Shown here: in pieces, positions 11,541 through 21,320 of the stretch | Position numbering within the stretch: the first letter of the stretch is position 1 | Layout: each line of letters starts with the position of its first letter | From: Pomphorhynchus laevis | Taxonomy: Eukaryota; Acanthocephala; Palaeacanthocephala; Echinorhynchida; Pomphorhynchidae | Length of the DNA: 64,000 bases | Reading direction: 5' to 3' | Assembly: GCA_012934845.2 (NCBI GenBank) | Contig: WNNJ02003078.1 | Coordinates: 124,001 to 188,000, forward strand | Position numbers and translations under genes: made by a program | Notes under the pieces: model-generated | The model's input: only the letters and a program-made list of their open reading frames with translations | The model's database searches: none | What the model was told of the DNA's origin: nothing

Positions 11541-14500
11541 TCAATCAAAATCTTCATTACGTTCCACAGCCATTTTTGCGTCCCCCATAGATGCAGCAAG
11601 CTCTTCCAGATTAGTATCACGGCTATGGAATCCCAATGTCTGCATTTGTACAAGTTCGGATGCATAAAGATGTTCTTGAGTTTGGTTTGGTTGTTGATTT
11701 GTCGGCTGATGTTGCTGGAGATGAAGACGATCTAATGGTTGAAACAACGAAGCAGTATAATCTTGATTTGAGTATTGTAAATTTTGAAATACTGTTGTTG
11801 CATAAGCTGTTTGTCTATTGCTTGGTGATCGAAAAGAATCCACATCAGATGAAGTAGGTTGACTATTCATTTGATTATCGACTAGACCGCTTATATTTGA
11901 AGATATCAACTGTGAATATACTTGTGGGGATGTGTCCCTAAGACGAATTAGATTCTTTAGAATTTGTACAATCGTCCTCAATGCTCGAGTATTTGTGCAT
12001 AGAGCACAAATTTCAGGTATTGGCCACTGACTCATAAACTCATGAATTACACGATGTACTTGTTCTCTTTGTCCTTCGTCCTGTATAAATTCATATGTAC
12101 GCAGCAGATTAAGAAGAATCTTAAGCAGATTAAGTAGAATACCAGGATCGCAAAGAGAATTATTCATATTTGGGTTAAAACTGGATGCCCGCAACATGTC
12201 GAATAACATGAGAGGATTTTCAGCATCGACTACTAATAATTGTTGAGGGTTCATCGTAGAATACCGATTAGTGTTTTCGCTTGACGTAGATTGCAAAGGC
12301 GACTCTAAACGGTTTGAATTAGATACATATGAACTAGACGAATCGATTTGAAATGTAGTATTCTGAGATGCCACCGGGTTTGGCAGGAGGTTTGTATTTT
12401 CAGTTCCTACTTGACTAGTGTTAGCTGTACCAGATGAACTAGAATAAGTATTCAGAGGGTTATCGCCAAACTGCTCATGTGCCACATTAAGCATTGGTTC
12501 TTGAAAATCGCGATAAATTCTCTGTCGAACTTTATATCCGCTCGGTAATCTCTCAAGGTTAATCAGGGCTCTGTCATGGTTTCTCGTAATTTCCTGTATA
12601 GTTGTAGGAATACGAATCATTTCCATTGTTTGACACATTAAATCCGGATTGTTAACGAATTGTGAAACCTCGTGGTTCTGCTCCCTCACTCTTTGCATTT
12701 GTGGATTGTTAAGCTTAATTGAACTAAGCAATGCAGGATTACTCATAAGTCTTTGAGCCAAATTATTACTTAGAAGGTTTTGAACTGCATGTGGATTTGT
12801 CTGAATAGTGCCAAAAGTATTTTGTTGTATTTCAGTACAATTTGAATTTCCAAATGGAAGGTTCAAAAATGGTGCAAGTGTTAATCTGGATAATGTTGCA
12901 GTTCCATAGGTATGTTGATCAATATTCGGTTGAAGCGATATCAACCCCTCCTTAATTGTTGGTGATTGCTGAAGTGACAAAGAAGCATTATTTGATTGTT
13001 TAGATGTTGAGTGATATGCCGAAGGTCGTCGTGGAGACATGAGTTGCAGGACAGGCATGTCAACCTCAGAATGGTCGCCTTTGACGACGGAAGCTGACCG
13101 AATATTGGAGTCATGAACTATCTCAACTGACTGGGCCTCGGGCTGTGCAAGGTTGCTCAAAGAAAAGAGTCGCGGAGATGGGTCGTCACAAAATCCAAGA
13201 CTTTTCTCTAGTAAGGGTTGGCCCATCTCGTCAAGACTTTTGAGGATCGCTTTAGCATTTCCTCTCATCAGTGCGACGGACAAGCGCTGAAATAACTGAC
13301 CCGCTGTGCTACAATACGGGGTACCGTTTCTACATGACATAGAACGAGCAATGAAACGAATTAGCTTTTCCCCTTGGGGGTTCCATCCTCCGTAAGTTTC
13401 AACAACTGCTGCCGTAAAACTGTATCCATTCTCCTCTAATTTGCGTTTATATTTCCTTTCCTTGACACAGGTGGCATACTTGCTTGCGGCATAGCCAGGG
13501 ATCTCAGAAGCCATGGAAATATAAGCATTTTGTTGAGGGTTAGTTACGGCAAAATCAACTGCTAAAGGAGGGTCCTTATAAAATAGAATGTCCGCCGGTC
13601 TCTCTCGCAAACCACGAATAAGGTTGGGTACCTCCTTTGCCACCCTCAATCCAGCAGAAACCGCTGCTTGAAAGACTGTATCCCTCAAGCTATCATGTCG
13701 AATTCCAGGGTGGCCTCCAAACTGACATGTTAAGGCGTGGAAGCCGAATTTGTCTGCCATCCTAAGGCAGCGTCTGCATCGATAATCACTGTTCCAGAGA
13801 GACAACCCTAACCAAAGACGTAGTAGCACAACGAATTCATTTGGTGCCAAGTTCATATGTGTGGCTTTGCTAGGGACGGCCTGTAACCAAGCACACGCGT
13901 GTGGGCATGAAACTGCCAATAATCGGGCAGTATTGAAGCGATCGGCATTCTCCAATAGCCTGCTGCGCGACACTTCGTCAATGTGACAAGATAATCCTCG
14001 TTGATTTGTTTGCGGATTGCCTACATGTTGCGGAATAATAGATTTAACGAATTCGTACCCAGGGAAAGTTAAAGGGTCAAGATTTAATTGGCTAGCGACA
14101 GTGTCTACACTAGACAGGAAGGCTGCCTGAGAGTGTTGGAAGCAGCTTCGAAGGCCCAGTCCTCCCATCTTCAGCGGTAAGCAAGCTTGCATCCACGCCC
14201 ACTTATCGGGTTGAATAGAAGTGATATTGCTAAAACACTTCAATATCAAGCGGTCGAACAAACGGAAAAACTCTTCGGCGAAGGCGGGGTCTATAGTGCG
14301 CATTAAATGGTTTACCCGTGGAGCGGATGCGCAGCTACGAAGCAGGATGAAAGCAACTTGTGGGTCAGGGAGATTTTCGAGCGAGTCCAGAGTTTGACGC
14401 AGGGATGGTAGAACAACATCGACAAGGTATCCCGAACAATGTTCCTTAGACCCGATGGGACTTCCAAGAATTGTAAAGTTTTTTGTGGTGTTGACCAATG

Positions 14501-14636
14501 TGATCCATGGGCATCTGTTCTTTATCAAGTCGACCTTGTCTTCCCTACCAATTACTTCGGTTTTTTTTCCAGTTAATAGACAGTCCAATCGCAGGAAAAT
14601 TAGCAGCAAGACGAGCCAGAGCCTCGCCCACCGCAA
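11541..14636 (-). CDS. Chimeric protein: RT thumb, CCHC, restriction-like endonuclease, then ubiquilin STI1 and UBA
   Basis: The 1031-codon frame is meaningful from about residue 24. Residues 24-200 form the end of an RT (GSPIGSKEH, MGGLGL). A knuckle C287-C290-H300-C304 precedes RHDSLRD (313-319), RPADI (346-350), DFAVTNP (361-367) and KERKYKRK (392-399), the signature of a restriction-like endonuclease. The usual end of such proteins, LSVALMRGNAKAIL, is at 453-465. After a linker, residues 615-730 match the ubiquilin STI1 region (NNPQMQRV, NNPDLMCQT, NHDRALINLE, DFQEPMLNVAHEQFG), a second helical region lies near 805-910, and 990-1027 is a UBA domain (MQTLGFHSRDTNLEELAAS). The N-terminal ubiquitin-like domain of ubiquilin is missing. 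Ubiquilins shuttle ubiquitylated proteins to the proteasome. The in-frame join over about 560 residues is striking; it may be a true fusion gene copied once, or a chance chimera. Confidence 0.8.
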   Translation of the reverse strand: MRWARLWLVLLLIFLRLDCLLTGKKTEVIGREDKVDLIKNRCPWITLVNTTKNFTILGSPIGSKEHCSGYLVDVVLPSLRQTLDSLENLPDPQVAFILLRSCASAPRVNHLMRTIDPAFAEEFFRLFDRLILKCFSNITSIQPDKWAWMQACLPLKMGGLGLRSCFQHSQAAFLSSVDTVASQLNLDPLTFPGYEFVKSIIPQHVGNPQTNQRGLSCHIDEVSRSRLLENADRFNTARLLAVSCPHACAWLQAVPSKATHMNLAPNEFVVLLRLWLGLSLWNSDYRCRRCLRMADKFGFHALTCQFGGHPGIRHDSLRDTVFQAAVSAGLRVAKEVPNLIRGLRERPADILFYKDPPLAVDFAVTNPQQNAYISMASEIPGYAASKYATCVKERKYKRKLEENGYSFTAAVVETYGGWNPQGEKLIRFIARSMSCRNGTPYCSTAGQLFQRLSVALMRGNAKAILKSLDEMGQPLLEKSLGFCDDPSPRLFSLSNLAQPEAQSVEIVHDSNIRSASVVKGDHSEVDMPVLQLMSPRRPSAYHSTSKQSNNASLSLQQSPTIKEGLISLQPNIDQHTYGTATLSRLTLAPFLNLPFGNSNCTEIQQNTFGTIQTNPHAVQNLLSNNLAQRLMSNPALLSSIKLNNPQMQRVREQNHEVSQFVNNPDLMCQTMEMIRIPTTIQEITRNHDRALINLERLPSGYKVRQRIYRDFQEPMLNVAHEQFGDNPLNTYSSSSGTANTSQVGTENTNLLPNPVASQNTTFQIDSSSSYVSNSNRLESPLQSTSSENTNRYSTMNPQQLLVVDAENPLMLFDMLRASSFNPNMNNSLCDPGILLNLLKILLNLLRTYEFIQDEGQREQVHRVIHEFMSQWPIPEICALCTNTRALRTIVQILKNLIRLRDTSPQVYSQLISSNISGLVDNQMNSQPTSSDVDSFRSPSNRQTAYATTVFQNLQYSNQDYTASLFQPLDRLHLQQHQPTNQQPNQTQEHLYASELVQMQTLGFHSRDTNLEELAASMGDAKMAVERNEDFD

Positions 14637-14925
14637 TAGGAGTACCGCCGATTATTCCGTCGTCGAGGTACCACCTATTTAAGCTGACACCTTCAATCTC
14701 CGATATCTGGACCACAATCGGATCAATCGCCAGGCAAAATAGAACTGGACCAAGAGGATCTCCTTGTTGTACCCCTCTTCGAGACTGAAGAGGTTTCAGG
14801 CTACCGAACCGAAGGCTTGAGGTAGTGCCGTAGCACCATGATGTCCAACGACTAATTTCTGGAAAATTCTTATCGATCGCGTTGACGAAGGAATCCCGGT
14901 TCAGCGTGTTAAAAGCATTGAACAA
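14545..14925 (-). pseudogene. RT palm of the same chimera, upstream frame
   Basis: This 126-codon piece carries FNAFNTLNRDSF, GVQQGDPLGPVLFCLAI and the catalytic box as WYLDDG. It belongs to the frame at 11541-14636: continuity breaks in a run of eight T (14561-14568, plus strand), where one base more or less changes frame. A homopolymer length error in the assembly could explain it. Everything upstream of motif A is absent because of 5' truncation. The motif set differs clearly from family Z (GVQQGDPLGP against GFTQGDPLAM), so it is a separate RT family. Confidence 0.78.
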
Positions 14926-14926
14926 T

Positions 14927-16910
14927 CAAGTCGTATTTAAAAGGAATGAGGAATTAAAAGAATGTACAAACCACGTGACGATAACATCATGTCGGCATGT
15001 ACGGACTACATCAAAAGAAATGACACCACTTAAAATTTACGAAGAAGTCATACACTGGAGGCCAAACGCAATGGTCCTCCCGAAATGCAATGCGAGCAAA
15101 ACAGCGATAGGCATTTTGGCGACTTTTTAAAAAAGTGCGGTTGATCGCGAACATCCAGATAGTTTCTGTTTGAAAGCCGCTAAAATTTTTACAAGGTGCG
15201 TATTTGAAAAGCTTCCAACGAGTAAAATATTAGCGAACCGTAAAGTTCTGGAGCGGAGAATACGACTATGGAAAGAGGGCAAAATAAACGAACTATATGA
15301 TGAAACTGAAATAATTCAGGAACGTTTAGGAAACCATAAATCGAATGAAGGTACATAAGAACATAAATGGATTAAAATGTACTGTTGTATGATGTCCTTC
15401 GGAAAAGTAAGAGCTGCGGCATCAATCCTAGAAAGCAAGTCCCGAGGCACAGTCTTACCAATGTATACAATTGTAAATGGACTGACTGTAAGAGAAACTC
15501 TCCAGTCATTACATCCTGATTCAGCCGATGCAGAAGATCAGTTTCTCCTCCATGAGAGGATACCTGAAGCTCGAGATCATCACGCTTCGTTAATTCTTGA
15601 CATCGATGGTGAGTCTATAATACGCGCAGCAAAGAAGACATCAGGCGGTGCATGACCATCAGGACTTGATTCGGTAGCATGGCGAAGTTTGCTCACTAGG
15701 TTCTCCAGATATTCAAAAAATCTGGCGGAAGCCCTTGCTGAGTTTACAAAGCATATAGCCTCCGAAAGCGTTGATCCAATGATCATGGACGGCTTCGTGG
15801 CATGATAGACACATATGTCCATCATGCGGACGAGTAGCGGACGTTGTACGACGTATCGTAGGCAAGGCAATTCTCAATAACTTAAAACATGATTTACAAG
15901 ATGCCGCAGGATCCACACAGATGTGTGCCTCGCAACGAACCGGATTGGAACATGTAGTTCATTCACTTAGAGAAAAGTACACGGATAATCAAAACTTCGG
16001 GATAATGGCCGTAGACGCAAAAAAACGCATTCAATAGCATCAATAGGCGTATGGTTATACACAATACGCAGTATACTTGTCCAGCCTTAGCGCAGATTTT
16101 ACAGAATGTATATTCGATTGATGCGCAGCTATTATTAGACGATGATGTACTATATTCTCGCGGGGGCGTCACTCAGGGCGATCCGTTGTCGATGGTAGCG
16201 TTTGCAACGGCGTCAATACCATTGATCAAACTGATAAGCAAACGTTGTCCCATGGTGACACAGAAGTGATGTGCCGGTGATGCCAATTTTATCGGTACGC
16301 CAGAAGATCTCTCTAAAGTATGGACTTTGTTGAAGAGTGTGGGTCCGTCTTTCGGGTACCATGTCAACGTCAAAAAAACACAATTGCTTTTTCATCACAT
16401 GCCATCATGCAACATCGAAGCATTTGATGGAATACAAATAATGTTCGACGGCTTAGAAATCCTTGGATCAGTGATTGGTACTCAGGAATACGTAAGCATA
16501 AAAACTAGACAACATATATCCGAATGGGTTACTCTTATTGATCGACTGTTTGAAGTGTCCAAATATGATCCTCAAGTAGCATTCGCCGGTTTAAGACATT
16601 CTGCACAGTGGAAATGGCTTCACTTTCTACGAACAACCCCAAGTCAAACATATGACACAATCCCTCTAAGTGATACGATATTAAGATGACTGCTTCCCGC
16701 GATCATGAATCAAGACCTAGATGAGGCGACGATTGGTGTGCTTACATTACCAGCAAGACTAGGCGGAATCGGTATAATGGATCCTACCACCATGGGCGAA
16801 CAAGAATTAAATGCGTCGCAACGCTCTTCAGACTCATACTCTTCTGGACTGAAAGGCAACGAATTACGAAGAACGCAAAAATAGTTATCCGCTCTTATCA
16901 CAAAAGAAAA
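14927..16910 (+). pseudogene. Family Z protein of E5, middle part
   Basis: The body resumes with IYEEVIHWRPNAMVLPKCNAS and the helical region (15170-15358), VRETLQSLHPD, then SGGA and a stop, VVRRIVGKAILNN, QMCASQRTGLEH, NAFNSINRRM (after a frame change at an A-run near 16020), GVTQGDPLSM and a damaged catalytic box (stop, then CAGDAN, where YADDAN is expected). The thumb follows at 16327-16900 with two more stops. At least seven lesions are visible. Confidence 0.82.
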
Positions 16911-17168
16911 AATTAAATCAGCTAACTGAGTCTACGTATTGTTATATAATTATAAAATAAACAAAACATAATAATGCTAAATCAAAATTTAATAATTAAA
17001 TAATAAAATTAATAATTGTTTTTAGATTTTCTATAATTTTAATCAAGTTAAAAATAAAAATAAAAAATAAAAAATAAAATTTAAAATAAACGTCATTTTT
17101 ATGAATTGACTAATAAATAACAGACGTTGTATCAGAATAAGAATTAGAGGTCATCAGGAGGAACTGCT
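16911..17168 (-). mobile_element. Penelope-like element, 258-bp 3' fragment inside E5
   Basis: The fragment is almost identical to 50337-50590, starts at the same terminal bases as the other two copies and is 5'-truncated before any coding sequence. It splits E5 between TKEK and KELFENKLL. Confidence 0.85.
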
Positions 17169-17995
17169 AAGGAATTGTTCGAGAACAAGTTGTTGAGTGT
17201 AAAACCACTACTGAACAGTACATTCACAAGAGCAATAAGCTTTGCGACCGCACCTGGTGCTTCTTCGTGGGTAAGCGCGTTGCCACTGAAAAATGAACAC
17301 TTTGATCTTAACCCAAACGAATTCAGAGATGGAATGGCAACTAGATACGGTTGGGAATCAAAAGATGTAACGAATACCAAGTGTCAATGTGGGGTCAACT
17401 CTCACCTAAGCCACCTACTATCATGTAAACATGGAAGTCAGTCCATTATTCGGCATAATGAGGCTAGAAACTTAATCGCGGAGGAACTCGCAGACGTATG
17501 CCATGGTGTCGAGATCGAACCATTGCTGAAGAGGGTGGATGAGGTTGTCTCGTTCACACGTTCAACGACAAGTCGTAAGGAAGAAGCGCGATTGGACATT
17601 GCTTGTATAGGTCTTACTGGGAGGAGTTTTGAGCGGGCGTATATAGACGTCGCAATATTTAACAATCATGCCAATTCGTACTCCCAATCGGTAGTTTCTG
17701 CTTTCGAATACCACGAATCAAGAAAAAGGGTGAAATACGATAAACGAATCAGGGTCATTGAACGAGGTACATTTATGCCTGTGATCTTTTCATGTTCCGA
17801 AGGTGTCGGCCGAAGTGCCTTAAATTTATTAAAGACAATTGTTACCAAACAAGCTGGGAAACACGACAGCCCCTAAGACGAATGTAAATGCCGCTTAAAG
17901 CGCGCCGTAGCTTTTTGCCTATGCCGTGCAGCGTCGAATTGTATCAGAGGGAGTCGAGTTCCATCGAACAAACTGGGATGGGGCAAAGCAAGTTA
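17169..17995 (+). pseudogene. Family Z endonuclease end of E5
   Basis: Open from about 17175 to 17876: GASSWVSALPLKN, FRDGMATRYGW, knuckle CQCGVNSHLSHLLSC, RHNEARN, EPLLKRVDE, ARLDIACIGLTG, IDVAIFNNHANS, ESRKRVKY and ERGTFMPVIFS. A TAA after KHDSP is followed in the same frame by RAVAFCLCRAASNCIRGSR and a final stop at 17995, so only one stop affects this domain. It is the intact partner of R-A at 9849. Confidence 0.85.
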
Positions 17996-18050
17996 AATTG
18001 GATTTAAGTGCATAATCAACTGTTTTATTAATTAATAAATACTTATTGCT

Positions 18051-18070
18051 GGACCTATTTGCGGGTAACC
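18051..18070 (+). promoter_or_regulatory. Family Z 3' UTR stem-loop (E5)
   Basis: GGACCTATTTGCGGGTAACC, identical to its duplicate at 10228. Confidence 0.65.
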
Positions 18071-18099
18071 TTGTTGCTCGTAATAAATAATATTAATAA

Positions 18100-19024
18100 T
18101 TAAAAAAATAACCTATAAATAATAAGCTTTACAAGAACATAATCGATGAGTTAAAACGAGTCAACGAGAGTGGCATATGTTGCAAATCAGTCAAAGGTGC
18201 ATATACATGGCTATCATCGAAACCTATCATCAGAAGTGGTTATCATTTAAGCAAGCAACAGTTTCAAGATGCTCTTGCGGCAAGATATGGTTGGAATCCT
18301 CCTAATCCACCAGCGGTTTGTCTTTGTGGAAACACCTTTAATATTATACATTGTTTGGCTTGCCAAAAAAAATTGGATTACCGTCAATAAGACATAATAT
18401 AGTAAGAGACAGCATAGCGAAGGATCTTACAAAAATATGTTGTTCAGTATCGATTGAACCATGTCTTCAAAAATTACTAATCGGAATAATATTTCAGCGT
18501 TCTACTACAACAATAGATCAGAATGCAAGACTTGATATCGGATGCTATGGTTTGTTCGCAGATAAAACAGAGCGGTCCTTAATGGACGTATGTATTTTCA
18601 ATCATCTGGATCCGTCAAATTCATTTAACCATACTTCTGATCCATTTCAATATCACGAGAAGCGTAAAATAGCTAAATACGATGAGTGAATATCTCGTCT
18701 TGAGCGTTCTACGTTTTATCCGATTGTGCTTGCATCCAATGGTGGACTTGGTAACAATGCCGACAAAAAGTCATAAAACGCATGGCAACATTACAATCGA
18801 AGAATACAAAGGAAAGTTACAGTGATATCATTAGGAAATTTAGAACAACTATTGGTTTCAAATTGGCAAAAATGACATCAATGTGTGTAAGAGCTGCAAG
18901 ATCAACATACGAAACTCCAGTCAATGAATTTAGAGTTTCGTAAATAATTAAATTATTGAATATTTTCGGATCTATTAGCGGATAGCCGTGTATTTGATGT
19001 AAAATTATTAATAAATTTTCTTAT
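18100..19024 (+). pseudogene. Family Z fragment R-B, duplication copy 2
   Basis: This 5'-truncated copy shows VKGAYTWLSSKP, FQDALAARYGWNPP and the knuckle CLCGNTFNIIHCLAC. After a one-base change in an A-run, 18351-18689 is open with RHNIVRD, EPCLQKL, ARLDIGCYGLFA, MDVCIFNHLDPS and EKRKIAKY. A stop precedes the terminal block. The stem-loop is at 18968-18987. Confidence 0.8.
18968..18987 (+). promoter_or_regulatory. Family Z 3' UTR stem-loop (R-B, copy 2)
   Basis: GGATCTATTAGCGGATAGCC: inner stem TCT/GGA (one wobble), outer GG/CC retained. Confidence 0.6.
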
Positions 19025-19300
19025 ACTGAAAAAAATATTTTGTCTCCAAGGTATTGCACTTAAGCTAGCTCTGAAAAACTACAGCTCATACACCGCCGAA
19101 GTTGCAAGGTTGCGAAGAACAATTTGTTGTATCGTCATGCGTGGCGTATCTGAGCCTCAGATCACCTCGCTCCACATTGTTGCAACCGGTCTCAATGTCA
19201 AGATCTTGATCCTAATGACTGATAATTTGACAGTGTTTTCATTTTCTTGGACAATTTTACAATGTTTTAAGGCCCATTTGAGGGATCCTAATAAATTATT
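19025..19300 (+). mobile_element. Family Z fragment R-C, extreme 5' truncation
   Basis: Only the last protein segment is readable (GIALKLALKNYSSYTAEVARLRRTI near 19055-19130), then the 3' UTR with stem-loop GGCCCATTTGAGGGATCC (19271-19288) and an ATT stretch. It sits between R-B and the leader of E6. Confidence 0.7.
19271..19288 (+). promoter_or_regulatory. Family Z 3' UTR stem-loop (R-C)
   Basis: Inner CCC/GGG intact with loop ATTTGA in place of ATTTGC, as in E11. Confidence 0.65.
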
Positions 19301-19370
19301 ATTAAAAAAATATTATTATTTTATTATCAAAATTGAAATTTGTCTTGGTTATATTAAGTTCTATACAAGC

Positions 19371-19769
19371 GATTGAATGTATCACATTCAGTGAATGGTT
19401 GTATTAACCAAATCTTGGAATTTGAGAACAAAAAATTTTAAGACCTTAAACACACAATAAAATAACATACAGAGTTCTATATATTCTATACATATACAAC
19501 ACCTCAAAAATCAATTAACAACACACAACATAATGCCGCGAGGTAAACCGTCTTCATTTTTTTTCTGTTGTACGTGTAATGGTTCAGCTGCAAAATGTAT
19601 ACGTTGTCCTTGCAAGAAATCCGGAAGATCTTGTATCGACTGTCTAGCTACCAGTTGCAAAAATCGCATTAAAGAAACGCCGCTATTATTGGAAGCAATC
19701 ATTTCATCCTCAGAGCGATTGAATGTATCACATTAAGTGAATGGTTGTATTAACCAAATCTTGGAATTG
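19371..19769 (+). repeat. Pair of ~53-bp direct repeats within E6
   Basis: The sequence around GATTGAATGTATCACATT at 19371-19423 recurs at 19717-19769 with about one substitution. The right copy lies in the coding region after the cysteine cluster; the left copy lies in the leader. Confidence 0.75.
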
Positions 19770-21165
19770 AACTGTGTAGTATTGGATTTACTAATAAATC
19801 TACTGAGCTCAGACATAGTAGCACAGATAAACAAACTAACACAGGGATTGACATTGACTCAGTTTACAAAGAAGTCATTTTATGGGCTCCGAATTTGTTC
19901 GAGCTACCAAGATGTAATGCAAGCTTCGAGTTCATCGACAATTTAGCATCATTTTATCGTTTATGCGTCGATGATCAAACACAGATAGAATTAAGTCTTA
20001 AATCATCTACGGTGGTGTGTCAGTTAATTTTGCAAAGAACGGAATCTCGTCGAGTGAGTGCAAGACGCAAAAATATTGAACGCAGACTAAAATTATGGAA
20101 GGAACAAAACTTGTTCGAGCTTTTATGTGAAGCAAGAATCCTTCAAAGTCAGAGAAAGTGCCAAAGCCAAAGGACATCTAGAAAATCAAGTTGGGTCCAG
20201 AAATTTATTCAGCTAATGACACATCACAAGACAAACATAGCGATAAAATTGCTTGAAAATCCTCACAATCAAATGGGTATATTGGAGCTGGACGATACTT
20301 TTGAATCACAGAGTGTGCGGCATAAGCTCTTACAGCTTCACCCTGAAGCTTCCGACATAAGTGAAGGCGTAGCTCTAAATAGTCCTTTACCAAACATGGT
20401 TAAGCACCACCCAGTACGTTTTGAATACATATCAAGCGAGGACATTATAGAGGCAGCTCGACGCACTCAAGGATCAGCAGGACCTTCAGGATTGGATGCG
20501 CAAGTATGGCGCACAATGCTATGTTCTTTCGGAATATCATCTTCTCGACTAGCTTCCAGTCTTGCTGATTTTTCGTATCTTGTGGCAACCGTTAATATCA
20601 ACCCAGACTCTCTTACAGCATTTACAGCAAGCCGTTTGATTCCATTGAACAAGGACCCCGGCATCAGACCAATAGGGATTGGTGAGGTATCACGCAGAAT
20701 AGTTGGAAAAGTTCTGGCAAAGTTGATAAGTAAAGACTTACAGATCGTGTCGAAATGCGAACAATTGTGCGCTGGACAAAGATGCGGGGTCGAGGCTGCG
20801 GTACATTCCATTCGACAGGTTTACATGGAAAACAGTAACATGTGTTTGTTGCAGCTAGATGCTCGAAATGCATTAACTGTGTGAACAGTAAATTGGCTCT
20901 AGCAAATATAGAGTATGTTTGTCCTTCACTAGCAACAGTGCTGCGTAATGTGTATGGTAATCCAGCAACTCTTTCAGTCGACAAGGATTTAATGTTTTCC
21001 AAGGAGGGGTTCACGCAAAGTGATCCTCTGGCAATGATAGCATTTGCTGCGTCATCACTTCCACTCATAATGAAGCTGAGAGCTATAGCACCAAACGTTA
21101 CTCATCGCTGGTTTGCAGACGATGCGAATTGTGTGGGTAGTCGATCTGATGTATTGAGAGTCTAA
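19533..21165 (+). pseudogene. Family Z protein of E6, N-terminal part
   Basis: MPRGKPSSFFFCCTC starts a complete cluster (CIRCPCKK, CIDCLATSCKN). The frame closes at 19736; 19895-20884 is a long open stretch with LPRCNASFEFID, VRHKLLQLHPEAS, GSAGPSGLDAQ, IRPIGIGEVSRRIVGK and QLCAGQRCGVEAA. Motif A reads DARNAL before a frame change; 20842-21165 has LATVLRNVYG, GFTQSDPLAM (glycine to serine) and FADDANCVG. Coding breaks at SDVLRV where L-B is inserted. Confidence 0.85.
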
Positions 21166-21285
21166 AAAAAAGGATTTATTTTAACGTGGCAAATGCGTGC
21201 CAGCGCACGCTTACATGACCACAACAAAACAAAACTGTGAATCAGGTGTCGAGAAGGTGTGAACGGAGGAGGTGTTTGAATGTGA
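21166..21285 (-). mobile_element. LINE L-B, ORF2 terminus and 3' UTR
   Basis: On the minus strand it reads FKHLLRSHLLDT then a stop, aligned to FKRQIRSHLNNLTA at the end of L-A ORF2. The 3' UTR hairpin GCGTGC-GCTG-GCACGC is at 21195-21210. This is the left part of the copy whose remainder lies at 25746-26945. Confidence 0.75.
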
Positions 21286-21320
21286 TAAAGAACAAAAAAT
21301 TTTAAGACCTTATACACACA
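21286..21320 (+). other. Family Z leader fragment at the 5' junction of L-A
   Basis: The 35 bases match the E6 leader at about 19428-19462 (GAACAAAAAATTTTAAGACC onward) with one mismatch. They sit between L-B and the first 5' repeat of L-A copy 1. Confidence 0.65.

Larger units (their letters stand above)
11453..14926 (-). mobile_element. 5'-truncated retrocopy: restriction-like-endonuclease RT fused to ubiquilin
   Basis: The insert is bounded by the 9-bp direct repeat TTGAACAAT (11453-11461 and 14918-14926), taken as a target-site duplication in the leader side of E5. On the minus strand it begins inside RT motif A (FNAFNTLNRD) and ends about 80 bases after a ubiquilin-type stop codon, without a clear poly(A) run. 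No intron-like gap is visible in the ubiquilin part, so the source was processed RNA. Confidence 0.7.
11094..18099 (+). mobile_element. Family Z retrotransposon copy E5, split by two insertions
   Basis: Leader 11110-11306 contains the shared phrase CTATCTTGTTATCTCAATTA and TTTGAGATCTAAAGTAAATA. The body is interrupted by the RT-ubiquilin retrocopy (11453-14926) and by a PLE fragment (16911-17168). The copy ends with a stem-loop at 18051-18070 and an A-run. Confidence 0.82.
17437..19024 (+). repeat. Segmental duplication, copy 2 (partner 9849-11090)
   Basis: This version keeps the two segments missing from copy 1, so it is closer to the ancestral form. Its left edge lies inside E5 coding sequence and its right edge falls exactly at the end of R-B, after TTTTCTTAT. 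Confidence 0.85.

Noticed and set aside
11541-13000. A normal host ubiquilin gene
   Set aside because: It has no ubiquitin-like domain, no introns, is fused to an RT element and is flanked by a short direct repeat inside another transposon.
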